From positions 141,642 to 205,641 of the forward strand of contig CAMXCT020000832.1 in the NCBI GenBank assembly GCA_947184155.2: a DNA stretch of 64,000 nt, in the 5' to 3' direction. The notes beneath the pieces were generated by a model that was not told the DNA's origin, did not search any database, and saw nothing but the letters and a program-made list of their open reading frames with translations. This stretch comes from Cladocopium goreaui (lineage: Eukaryota; Sar; Dinophyceae; Suessiales; Symbiodiniaceae). Shown one piece after another: positions 15,201 to 29,332 of this stretch (position 1 is its first letter; each line of letters opens with the position of its first letter). A program made the position numbers and the translations under genes.

Positions 15201-18200
15201 TAGATATATCGATAGATAGGTAGATAGGTAGATAATTAGATTAAATTAGTTTAAATTAGATTAGATTTAGATTAGATTTAGATTAGATTAGATTAGATTA
15301 GATAGATAGATAGGTAGATAGATAGATAGATGGATAGATAGATAGGTAGATAGGTAGATAATTAGACTAAATTAGATTAAATTAGATTAGATTAGATTTA
15401 GATTAGATTAGATAGATAGATAGATAGATAGGTAGGTAGGTAGGTAGATAGTCAGAGAAAGAGAAAGAAAGAGAGAGAAAGAGAGAGAAAGAGAGGAGAC
15501 CTCAACCACCTGTCAGTCCATCAGTGGCTTCGCTCTGCCATCCGTGATTCACAACAACCAACCTCTCCTATAGGTTTTCTATTTCTGAAACTTCCGCCAC
15601 CGCCTTGTGCGGTACTACTGGTATTGGTTATATATTCCATTCCATATCCTCATAATATGAAATCTTTTTCCCCACAAAGTTGCCATGAAAACACTTCAAG
15701 TGGTCACATCGCGACTGCGACAGCTTCAGGCGGCACCTCGGTCGTCTGCATAGGCTTTGTGCAAAGCCTTGAAGACCTCTTCGTGTTGCCACAGCAGCTG
15801 CAAGACCTACAGGTCTCCAGCCGCCCGAAGGTGGGCGATGAAATCATGTCCACTGCAGATTTGACCATTGAAATGTTCAGTTTATCATCCTAATTAACCA
15901 TCATTAGTTTTAAAAGCATCAACCAAAAAACGATGATTTCACCATCTTTGGCTCTTACTTTCTGAAGAGTTTCCACTGAAAACTGGCTGTTTTCAGGATC
16001 AAACCTCCTCATTTACTGGAGGTGAACAGAAATGGTGACTTAACCATGGGAAAAATTGATCTAACAGAAATTGGTCTTCACACCTACCAGTGGTTGGTGG
16101 TAGTCTCAACACCTTAAACAAAAGTAAATTCTGTCAATTGGGATCATCAAATCATAAACTCGGTGTAAACCTAGGCTAATTCCGACTAACCAAATAGGCA
16201 TCAAACCTCCGATTTTGCCCCAATGAAAGAAACTCGATATGACGAACAATCAATCCCGGCTATCTCTGGAATTTTAGGACTTCACCAATGGTAAATCCCA
16301 AGATCCCCATTTCCGCACTAGAAATCACCAGCTCAGCTGGTGAAGGCTCCCCAAAATGGACCACCATGGACCACCGTCCACCTCGGGCTCCACCAACAAA
16401 CTCTTCTGCCGTTGCTTGGCCGCATCCTCCAAGATATGCAGCTGCACCTTACTGCTGGCCTGGCTTTTTTCGCCAATGCGGGAGAACTTCCAGCAGAAAT
16501 AGGGGAATTTTAGATGATTGAAGTAACAAAACTGGGTGATTTCACTGACTTAAGGAGTAAGAATGAGGATTCGCTGACGAATCCTAAAAAAGGATTTCTG
16601 ACAAGTGTTGGACCCCGAAAATCAACGGTTGGCACATAAATGTCCAACTTTGGATGACTTGGAGAATGTGGGAATAGTCCCACCATTTCGTGAATCGGCC
16701 ACCGACTGTCAGGATCTCTAGATTATATCAATCTTAAGATAATCCTTCTTAGAAGCCTAAAATCGCTTGGTGGTTTCAAAATGGACACCCGGGCAGTCTG
16801 CCGTTGATTCGGACCCGGGCCTTCTCATTCTGCGCTCGCAAGCTCCTAAAGTTGGCTCGAAAAGTTGGCTCGAAGTCAGTTTTTCCGCGGTTGAAGGGAT
16901 CATACCCGCAACGGTGTCATCAAACATGGCTGGCTGGTAAATCACCAAACTCAATAGAGGCTTGAGAGGGAAAATCATACGTATATAAATTAAGATGTTT
17001 CATTGCAATGTTTGATTACCAGAGGGTTTTTTTGGTGACCAGCAGTGTGTGATTTTGTTGGCCAGACAAGAAACATCAAGAAACTTAGGGAACAGGAAAC
17101 CTGAGGGATAGTCCAATTTCTTGGACCAGCTCCAGCTAAGATCCCCATCATTTCAAACCATAAAATCTTATCCACCAAATCATAGGGAGTCGCGCCTCTA
17201 AAACCATCATTTTTTGTGGTCAAGTAGTCCATTCAGTCCATTCCCAAAGGTCAACCCCACGTCTTAGACAAGTGCAACGGGTGTCTCCTGGACTTGGTAA
17301 TGGTACGCTTTCCAGTCTCGTCCTGCAAGACATGGCCAATCTTAGATTTCCTGCCATCTTAGAGCTTTAACTAGTTGGCTATAAGTCAAAACCCTGGGTA
17401 GACAAACTGTACCCTATAATTAATAGCTGTAGCTGGTCAATGGATGTTTATTCCCCCAGTCATATGGTAATTTCATAGGTTTGACCCATCCCCAGTTCAC
17501 GTATGGCAGCATAAACGTGTGCGCTGATCATGACAGGGGAGAAGTTGGATGGCAATGGACAGTCGAAAACCAAAGACATCACAGGATGGGCGGAATGAAT
17601 TCAAAGTTAAAAGCAATGGATCTAACGCTTTCTATCTTAGGATGACGATGGAAAAATCATGTGCATTGAAGCGACAACCAACAAAGAATTAAACTGTTTA
17701 AATGAACAAGTATTCCTGTGTGTTAAAAATACATGGGTTGCCCTGTCTTCATCAACCAGAGGGCAGAGTGGTATCAACCACCCAGCCAGGGGCCAAACTC
17801 CACGGATCAGAGGCTTACCTAAGTGATGCCAACGTTTTGACCGTCTTGACCATCCTCCGTGATGGTCATCTGTTCATCATCAACACCCACACCTGCCGTC
17901 AGAGAGGCATTCAACCCAGCGCCCGGGAGGCGTTGAAGAGGGGAAGCCCAAAATGGGCCCAACAGATAAGATGTTTGGCTATATAAACGGGGTTCTTAAA
18001 ATGGGGGATCCCCCGAGTCACCATACAGTAGGTTGTTTCAATACTAAACTGATCCAATTTTTGGATGATTTGGGGTACCACCCATTTTAGGAAACCTCCA
18101 TACAACAAGATCCTGGTGGATGTTGCAGATAGGCAGTGTGCTTGTCCCTACTATTGGCATTTGATGGCAGCACCATGTTGGGCCGGAATCAACACTTTTG

Positions 18201-21200
18201 GAATCCCCATTGAAGTGCAGAGGGAGTCGGCAAGCGCGCTACAAACATCTGAGCTTCTCTTGGATCCCGGAGCTATCACCGCCATAATGCAGGTGGCCCC
18301 ATGTAACAACTGAGCCATCTAGCAGGACTGCAGCAAACGCACAATCTGTGCCCTCAACCTCCTGCACATTTCTGAGCTGGTCCTGGACTGCGGAGCTATC
18401 CCCACCAAAATGCGCACTACCCCAGGTCACAACGGATCCATTTCCCAGGACCGCAGCGAATGCCCGCTGTGTGCTTCCAACCTGCTGCACCCTCTGAAGC
18501 TGATCTTGGACTCTAGAGCTGTCACCACCAGATTCTGGATCGCCCCATGCAACCACTGATCCATCAGCCAGGATCGCAGCAAACGCACTGGCAGTCGCTT
18601 GAATCTGCTGAACACTATGAAGCTGATCTTGGACTCCAGATGTGTCGCCACCATCCCCTGGACTGCCCCATGCAACAACAGATCCATTTGTCAGGATGGC
18701 AGCAAATGCACGGCCAGAGCCATGAATCTCGTGCACATTTCTGAGCTGATCTTGAACTGCGGAGCTGTCACCACCACTGTCTGGATCGCCCCAGGTAATA
18801 ACGGATCCATTTTTCAGGATCGCGGCAAAGGACCAAGTCGTTGCTCGGATCTGCTGTACATTCCTGAGCTGATCTTGGATTTCGGAGCTGTTTGCACCAC
18901 GAAATCCATTGCCCCAGGTTACAACCGATCCATCCCCACGAATTGCTGCGAATGCGCCACCTGTTGCCTCCACTTGCTGAACGTTCCAAAGCTGATCTTG
19001 GACCCAAGAACTGTCGCCACCAAAGTCTCTGTTGCCCCAAGCAACAACCGATCCATCTGCAAGCACCGCTGCAAATGCCTCAAGCGTGGCCTGAAGCTGC
19101 TGGACATTTCTCAGAACCAGGCTTTTGCCACCACGTTCTGGGTCGCCCCAAGTCACAACCTGTCCATTTTCCAGGAGAGCAGCGAAGGCCCGAGCGGCGC
19201 CATAAACTTTCTGCACATTTCTGAGCTGATCCTGGACCGCAGAGCTGTCACCACCATTTAGGCGATCGCCCCATGTGACAAGTCGGTCACAGCACCAGAT
19301 ACAAAAGGCTCCACCCGCAAAAATGATCAAATGACCTTTTCTGGTTGCTGCCAGGTGGAAGGGAATTGCCAAGGCGCATAGCTCGTCTCCATCTTGAAGC
19401 CCAGCAGTCTCTAAAGATTCCATGGGATCCAAAATTCTCCTGAGATTTGCTTGACCCATAAATATGATATATATATATAAATGATATAAATACAAGAATA
19501 TCTCCACATGAATTCCCCTTCTTTGCCAGATTGTCCTGTTGAAAATAAACAAAAAACACCTGACAATTCAGCAATTCCAAGCTTCCCATCTGCTACAAGC
19601 CTCAAGAAGCCTTGTCCAAAGGTCTTCTGGGCCAAGAGTTTTAAGTCTCCTACTGCAGAGGACCTCGGAACAAACAGCTTCTCGCTGCGCCCACTCGGCA
19701 GCGACACTGTGAGCTGAAACATCTCTGGAGAAGGACGCTCAACACTGTGATGTTTCAGAGATGTTTCAGGTGTTTTTTCACATAAACAATGTGTGAAGAT
19801 GTTGTCTCAAACGTTTCAGGATTAAAATAAACTTGTTCAGGTAAATCCGAATTGCGAAGTAACGTTGGTAGAAAAAAAACGTACTAGCTGGTCTATTTCT
19901 CCGATATTGACAATGATATTGCCAAAACAGGTTGGTGATCCAAAATATCTTGAGCCAAATCTCACAGCAGGGCAAGTCTTTGTGCAATTTGATTGCTGGC
20001 CGAGTGTGCTTGGAGCGAATAAAGATGGAAAAAATGGAGTTTCGCACATGGCTATGGGTCAAAACCTTGGGCCCCGAGTGGTACGATAATAGGTACCCCT
20101 AAAATAGCTGGGATTTACAGATGGGTATCCCCCCAGTCATATGGAAGAATGTGCATTTTTTCCAATACATGCCGAAAGATTTGGGTTTGTCAAGTCATCT
20201 CCAAGATCATCCAAGATCCTGAAAAATTGGGTTTGTGAAAAGTACTGAGTATACCCAACGAAGTCTTGGATTTGCAACGCCAAAAAAACATGTTCCCTCT
20301 AGATTCCCCAAGTGGATTTCCCATTGGGAAAATAGAAAATCATAGCAAATCCCGGACCGATGATCCTTGGAGTCATGAAAATTACTCGCGCCACTGCTGA
20401 TTTTTCTTCCTCTATTCCTCAATCAACTGATGGCTATTTTCATGACAGAAACGGGATGCGCCAGAATAAAATGTCACTGATAGATACCACGAAAACGCTG
20501 GTTGCATCCAACTAGCAGCAACTAGCCACAAACCCACCAGAACTTAGAGCTACATCCCCGAAAGGGTGCAGGTATGTGAACGTTAATATCCCACATGTTT
20601 TTCGATTTGAATCCACATCCAAAACCCCGTCGAAGCTAGCCCTCAATCGCAAAGTAGTTGGTGGTTCATCCTACTAAGTCGGCTTTGTTCACCCCAATTA
20701 CAAGTGGACTAAGCCTAATTAGACTCAGAAAAACAATCAGGATTTTTGCCCGACAGAATGGAACCATCAAAACAATCTATATCCAATAGTTCTATATATC
20801 CCATATATTGACACAAGCCTAATAGCTGTAACAGTGAGCACGATCTAGAGCACGATTTTTGGCAGCGCACCAAAAAGCACGATCTAGAGCACGATTTTTG
20901 GCACGAGGGAAAGCACCAAAAAGCACGGTTTGTGGCACGATGGAGAGCACCAAAAAGCACAATTTTTGGCACGAAGGAGAGCACCAAAAAGCACGATCTA
21001 GAGCACGGTTTTTGGCACGAGGGAGAGCACCAAAAAGCACGATTTTTGGCACGAGGGACATCAACAAAAAGACGATTTTGTGCACGAGGGAGAGCACCAA
21101 AAAGCACGATCTAGAGCACGATTTTTTGCACGAGGGAAAGCACCGAAAAGCACGATTTTGTGCACGAAGGAAAACACTCAAAACAACGTTCGCCCAAAAT

Positions 21201-24200
21201 ATAAAGAAATCCTTTTTTTGACTGTTACAGCTATTAGGACGGACTCAACCCATATATATATATATACATATATATATATCCCGTTGAAACCCATGGTAAC
21301 CCCGTTCAAGGTGAAACGAAATCAAACCGCCATGATCCCATTGCCACCTTGGTGCATCAACTCTAGGTGCTCCTGAGGCTGACCCCCGCAAAAACGGGAT
21401 AGAAAAGTAATGTGACCACTATTTTAATCATATAACCAGAGTACTGGATATCATAGTTTAGTTTTGCTGTCTATCTTTTTCTGGGTTCCTATACATCTAC
21501 ATATGTTGTATGTTATCTATAGTTGTATATATCTGTAACTATTATATATATACATGCATGCATACAAACACAAGTATTAATATAGATATTATGTGCATAA
21601 TATCGGGATGGATATAAATGAAAGTTACAACACCCTTCTTGGATGATCGTTACAACGTTAGCATGGATCCCCCATCACCATGGATCCCCAGATATGGTTG
21701 ATATGTAAGTGGCTTTTGAAATCTGCTGTGGGCTTATTTCAACGGATTGGTTTAAGGGAAAATCTACAGGAAACCATAGATTTTCCCATTAAATATGGGG
21801 CTTTCCTGTAAATTTTCCCTTAAACCAATCCATTGATTATTGACATCTTACTTCATAGTTTGGTAGCATCCTATGGTAGTACATGGTTTGAAAAAATTGG
21901 TTTAACACCCAAAAACCATATTAAAACGCTTTTTCTATACCCATATCATATCAAAGTTGATGAGTGTGGCTTTTTCATCAACCAAAGTGTTTTAACCACC
22001 CATATGAGCCATGGTCAATACTCACTATATGGTTGACGGTCATCCCATCCATAATAAGGATCCTTATAATGGTTATTATAAATCCCTATGAACCATTGGA
22101 TGACTAGCCCCTATTAATGGTTATTAACCATGAGTATTGACCATAGCTCATATATTGGGATTCCACTTCTGGATATGTTTTACAAAACGCGACTCTCCGC
22201 GACTGGATCCGACCTTGCTGATGTTCATCACCTTCTGCGCAAAGCTGGGCAAACGCAACCGAGCAATCTCCGCCTGAAGCCGTACCCGGTAGCGGTAGCG
22301 GTAGCAGCCCGGGGGGGTCATGGGAAAATCCTGGAAACTTCCAATACTTACGGATGTTTCACCAACACAGATGGCTTGTTGTTTCAGAAATTTGTCAGAA
22401 TCCACCATCCATTGGCTTCGAAAATGCCACCCACAACGATCGGGAGCATCCCTGAAGAGAGCATTCTCCAATCACCCGAAAAGACTCCTCCCCACGTGGG
22501 TGGATACTGGATGATGCCAGGGCCAACCGCGTCCCAGGCCGGCAAGGCCCTCCCGTGACGAGCTGCCAGGTGTTCGATGAATTTCACCCGCAGATTGCTC
22601 TGCCCGATCTTAAAGTGTTGCCCAGCCAAGTGCTCCACGATCCTTGAAAAATCACCCTGTGATTTCAGCTGGTCCCCGAATTGGAAATCGGGCGTAGCTG
22701 CGTAGCTATGGAAAACCACTATATATATAATTTTGTTGTTGGCAAGTCATGTGATATACATATATGTATATACTATGGTCCATTTTTCCATAGCTATGCT
22801 AGATTTAAACCCACAACCCGAAACTTCTCCTATTTCTGCTTTCCATGTGGGGATTGTTTATTCTTGAGCTTCCCACATTGTGATTCATCTCAATGCCATC
22901 TTTCTCCGCAAGTTCTGCGCAGAACCCCGCTGAATCCAGTGGCCCTTCAAGGTTTTCTATACAACTCCTCTTGGATGTGCGTCCACCCGGTGATATACAT
23001 AACTAGGCCCCTCTAAGGGGTGCCGAATGGTTTTCCCACTCTTGCGCGGGTTCTCATTGATGTTACTTAATTAAGGCTTAGTTCGCGAGTTGTCTTCTTT
23101 ACCGATGAATTTATCTATGGGCTCACAACCACTATCCGCTATCCAACAAAATCTCCCAAAATCTTCCTAGTTCGAGAATCATCCCATTTAGTGCTTAGTT
23201 CCACCCTGGTGATCGTTCCCCAGTAGCTTATCCCAAATAGTTACTACGGCTATCATACTATGGTTCCTAATGGGATGAGTTCCTATGCTTCCTATGCTTC
23301 CTATGGTTCCCAGTTCCCATGTTACTATGGTTACTATAGTTCCTATCCCTCGGTTCATACCAGTTAGGATCCTCCCTGGGACGATCCTCTCCTCGCATTC
23401 TTCGTTCGAGCTTCGGGAAGAGATCCCACCAAAAGACCACGGGCAGCAGCGGGGCACTGCTCAGCATCTGATCGTCCACGGCGCAGAAACGGATCTGCTT
23501 GGCCAACAGGTCGAAGAGGTGCACGGCCCAGAAGTATGGCACCTAACAAAAAAAAAGTCACGTGGGCGGCCAAGGCATGAAGAGTACCCAATTTTTTATT
23601 ACCCTCTGGTTATTTAACATAGCCATGGAAAATGGTCCATTTATAGATGATTTACCTATTAATAGCATGGTGATGTTCCATGGCTATGTTAAATAACCAG
23701 ATGGTAGCTGATTGATGTATGTATATACTATTAATACTATTTATACTATGAATACTATGAATAGACTATTAATACTAAACAAAAACTCAAATCTGTGGTA
23801 AGGTTTTACATGTTGACTCATCCTCTGGTGATAGTCACCTCCAGTGGTTTAACATGCATTTCTATGGCTTTGAGGGGGTTAAGAATGGGACAATAATTGG
23901 ATATGAATGGATTTACCTCCAACAGTGTCATCAAACGTGGCTGGAAAATCCAATGGAGGGTTTTAGCGCTGAAAAACATGTGTATATATACATATATATA
24001 TATATAATTGTGAATATATTTTTATAGATATATAATTATTTGTTTTATACATATTTATATATATATGTACTATAAACCACAGTTTAGCTGGTGGCAGCTA
24101 GTGACAAACCAGCCCTTAGCTATTGTTTGAAGGCCTCACCTTGTGGATCTGCGGTTTATGATCTTGGTGTCTCTGATATTCTACCCATAGAATCACCACT

Positions 24201-24604
24201 TACAATTCCCAATTATTCCTATGAAATATGTCCATCATCCCCCAGAAAACCCATATGATTATTGGGTATGCCGCATAGAATCACCACTCCCTTCCCATTA
24301 TGTTCCCATGAATTTTCATAGTTGTCATTCCCATTCGAGTATGTTCCCTCATCCTAGAATATATTCCCAAAAAATATTCCCATATTAGTTCCTATATTAA
24401 ACTCCCATGAAACTGATTAAGTTGCCACCCAATATCCCCTCATCCTTTCCTGGCCTTGTGCTGGTCCACCAAGCCAACATCCAAAATGAATCTGGGAGCG
24501 GCAGCGGCAGCGTGGCGTGTAGCAACTCAAAAAAAATATCCCGGCAAGAGACCCCAAACAGTGTGGGGGAGTGGGAAGATAATGTAGGATAATGTTGTTG
24601 ATGA

Positions 24605-24638
<34 letters not shown>

Positions 24639-27600
24639 GGCGGTCCACAAAGGTTAAGGGATCGCTTAGAGCACCGGAAAGTGGATCACTTAGAGCACCG
24701 GATCACTTAGAGCACCATGGGATCACTTAGAGCACCAAAAAAGTGGATCACTTAGAGCACCAAAGAATCATACCTTTGGGGTAACACTTGGGGACACGGA
24801 GTCAGGCACAGCAACCTCATCATTTTTCTTGCTGTCCTGCAGACACACGCACTGCACTGCTCTTTCATGATCAGTTACCGGTGGGGTGGGGTGGGGTGGG
24901 GTGGGGTGGGGTAATAACGTTCATGTTCCTGTGCACACACAGGCAAGACGTTCCTGCTACGTCGTAACATCTTCGTCAAGTGACTTGCAAGACGTTCCTG
25001 ATACGTTGTAACATCTTCGAGAAGAGCCCTTCTGAACGACAACGGGCTCCACGGGCTCTACGGGCTCTACGGGCCCGGGCCCTTACGGGCCCGTACGGGC
25101 CCGTTCTACGGGCTCTACGGGCTCTATGGGCTCTACGGGCTCTATACGGGCCTTACGGGCCCTACGGGCCTTACGGGCTCTACGGGCTCTACGGGCTCTA
25201 CGGACCTTACGGGCCTTACGGTTACAGAAGAATGGAAAGATTCGAACGTACTCAATGGTTTCAAAAAGAAAGTGAAATTCTCTAGACCTGAGCGGAAGGC
25301 AACAAAAAATGCTGATTTCATACGGTAAGCAACAGATACACCCAACGATCAAAAAAACATTTGTCAATAACCCAAATGGCAACGTATCGGGCTTAATTAC
25401 TACTATTTTACAAAGAATATTGGATGCACTAGTATTTAACAAAACTAAGTATCTGACTTTTTAACTATAATTTTATACAGATACTCTACATATATATATA
25501 TTATATTAAATATATATATTATATATATTATATATATATTATATATATATTATATATATTATATATATTATATATATATATATTATATATATTATATATA
25601 TATTATATATATATACGTCTATACTTGGAAAATAGCAAGACGTATACATACAGATACTGATTCTGTGGAAAAACTCTCGCAAGTCTCCGGAAAACGATTT
25701 CTGTTTGACACGGCAGCAAACAGACCCCTTTTTTTAGAGATGAAGCGCTGGTCTCTTGTCTGTTTGGACTCACCACATCAAGCATGACAACGGACAAGCT
25801 ACAAGCCACAAGGATGTTGTGATATGAACAGCAAAAACATGCTAACATCACAGGGGCATCTGAACGTCTGTCAAGAATACATTCGTTACTGGGGAAGGGG
25901 ATGCTGAGATCTATCCAAGGACTTCGATGTCTTTTTCTACGCTCCATAGGCCAGATGTTTCTGAATCATCTGTGCATTACCATACGGCACTGCCACTTCT
26001 TGAAAAAATCATTCTGAACACAACAAACATCCGACGCAAAAACATGCACTTGTTCCCACATGCGTGAGACGGTTTACATTAAGATCACTTTCGTATAGCT
26101 GCGCTATACTACGCGAAGGGCGCGGGGACTTATGAGAAAGAGAGGGCGTTTGGTGCAACCAAAAATGGTCATAGCCCTGCTACTTATGTGAATAAAGTTC
26201 CCACCCTAAAGCCTCCCATGGAAAAACACGGGTCACTACTCACTACGCTCGCTCAACAGCTACAAATCTAGTCACGGTCGCGCCGTTCTTTGTATATCCT
26301 AACGTGACAGATAGAATGTTCATATATACATCGGCTAGAAAGAGCCAGAATGCATGTCGGATATACTGCAAGAACAACTGCCTGATAGAATATCAGAATA
26401 TATGTCAGAAAATGCCAGATACAATGTCAGATAGAATGTTCATATATACGTCGGCTAGAAAGAGCCAGAATGCGTGTCGGATATACTGCAAGAACGACTG
26501 ATAAAATATCAGAATATATGTCAGAAAAATGCAAATTACAATGTCAGATAGATTTTTGATTTTTCATAAATACGTGGGCTAGAAAGAGCCACAATGCGTG
26601 TCGGATATACTGTAAGAAAGACGGCCCTTATGCCCATTAAGGGCTCTACGGGCTCCACGGGCTCCACGGGCTCCACGGGCTCCACGGGCCCTACGGGCCC
26701 TACGGGCTCTACGGGCTCTACGGGCTCATGGGCCCGAGCCCTTACGGGCCCTTACGGGCCCTTACTACGGCACATCTTCTTGAAGTAACTTGCAAGACGT
26801 TCCTGATACGGCGTAACATCTTCGTCAAGTAACTTGCAAGACATTCCGGATAATATGTTCTAACATCTCCGTCAAGTCACTTGCAAGACGTTCCTGATAA
26901 GTTGCAACATCTTCTTCAAGTAACTTCCATGGCGTTCCTGATACGTTGTCATATCTTCTTCAAGTAACATGCAAGACGTGCCTGCTACCTTGTAACATCT
27001 TCTTCAAGTGACTTGCAAGCTGTTCCTGATATGTCGTAACATCTTCTTCAAGTAATTTGCCAGATGTTCCTGATACGTTGGAGCATCTTCTTCAAGTAAG
27101 TTGCAAGACGTTCCTGATACGTTTCTTCGTCAAGTAATGCCGAAAAGCGGATCGCATTGAATGTTATCGCGTGCATCAGCGACATATGAACGCATCCATT
27201 TATGTGTCTATATGCCTCTGCGCATATATGGAACTCTAGCGCTATGATGCGCTATGTATCTCTTATGTCACTTTTCGGCGGTCCAAGCGATCCACTTTCC
27301 GGCGCTCTAAGCGATCCACTTTTCGGCGCTCCAAGCGAACCCCCGACCGTGATGGTGATGGTGATGGTGATGGTGATGGTGATGGTGATGGTGATGGTGA
27401 TGATGATGATGATGATGATCTGAAGTTTATCACACACAAAAAAAAAACTAGAATTGTACTTTTTGATCTCTTTGGGAGGTCCTAATGTTGAGTATTTTTG
27501 CTGGATATATAAGTCGTAAGTCTAGTCTCCCAGTTTTGACCCATTTGCCAAATTGAAAGTGGCTGACTCAACGAACATCATTGACCATGCTTCACCTACC

Positions 27601-28991
27601 TGGCCAACAATGCTAGAAATGTCGCCATTTTGCGGAAAATTCACTCTTGAGAAATGGAGAAAAAACGGATCTTAGCAGCTAGCAACCGAAAGCGGTTGAG
27701 GAATCCGGAGCCGGCTCCAACATCAGCACTACCAGGGGGAGACAAGCAATTTCTCAATGCCAGATGGGGATGTGAGCAACTAAAATACCGGTTCGTGACA
27801 GCAACTGGTAGCTCTATGAAGGAAAATTCAGATATTCCCGTTTGAAAATGTGCAACTCCAGCCATCAATCAAATGAAAGGCAAGGATTTTTCATCATCGT
27901 TCTGTACACGAAATGTAACAATGTAACATGTTTGTTCACACATGAGAAAGGATACGTTTCTATCACTTTTTAGTAGCAACACGTTCCAACCAGTCACCAC
28001 GGCCAGTCCCCAAAACACTGGCAAATAATACTAAAGCATCACCACGTTTTGTAAGTGGGATAATAGATATATATATATATACCCCCCAGTTTTATATAAT
28101 GATATACATATGTATATATTATATATATGGAATATCCCCAGTTCTATATGGTGCTATAATGAACCATTGTGGTTAACAAATGGTTATATGGTGCTATAAT
28201 CCATAATGAACCATATATATATATATAGATAGATAGATAGATAGATAGATTAGGTTCTATATGGATTTAAATCTATATGGATTATAGAAGCTGGATCCGA
28301 AGTCCACGGCGCCTACAGAAGCTGGCGCGATCCATGCCCATCTCCGCTCCGCCCTTGGGCCAAGAGGACAAGGTCCAGGCCTTCAGCACCTGAACCGCGT
28401 TGGCGCGTAACGCAGGAAGCTTTGGAGAACGAAAATGACCAGGGTTGGAAGAAAATTCTCGAATCTTCACGGGAAAGTCATATGAAATCATGATTTTTGA
28501 GGTGTCATGGGGATAGAATGGAAATAGACTGGATATCTGAACAAGCATAAGGTTGTTCAGATTTTTCTCACTCTAGAATTATGACCATCAAATCCTCCGT
28601 AAAATGAGAGCTTCTAAACCGACTTTCTGACAAGCTATACACTGCGATGATTCGCAGAAATGTACGTGCCTGCAAAACATATTCACACTTATGTAGATTT
28701 ATGCATATGTATGTGTGTATAATATATATATACTGTATATATATATACATACATACATACATACAGACAGACATACATACATACATAGTAACATACATAC
28801 ATACATACATACATACATACATACATACATACATACATACATCCAGACATACATACATACATACATAGTAACATACATACATACATACATACATACATAC
28901 ATACATTACATTACATTACATTACATTCCATTCCATTCCATTCCATTCCATTACATTACATTACATACATTACATACATTAACTTACATAA

Positions 28992-29022
<31 letters not shown>

Positions 29023-29208
29023 CATACATACATACATACATACATACATACATACATACATACATACATACATACATACATACACATACATACATACACA
29101 TACATACACACACATACATACACACACATACATACACAGACACATACATACATACATACATACATTACATTACATTACATTGCATTGCATTACATTACAT
29201 TACATTAC

Positions 29209-29246
<38 letters not shown>

Positions 29247-29259
29247 GCATATGCATATG

Positions 29260-29332
<73 letters not shown>

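Noticed and set aside
18427..19261. Plus-strand and alternative minus-strand frames across the RCC1 repeats
   Set aside because: They mirror the 123-base coding repeat; only the minus frame shows conserved WG and GGDSS motifs.
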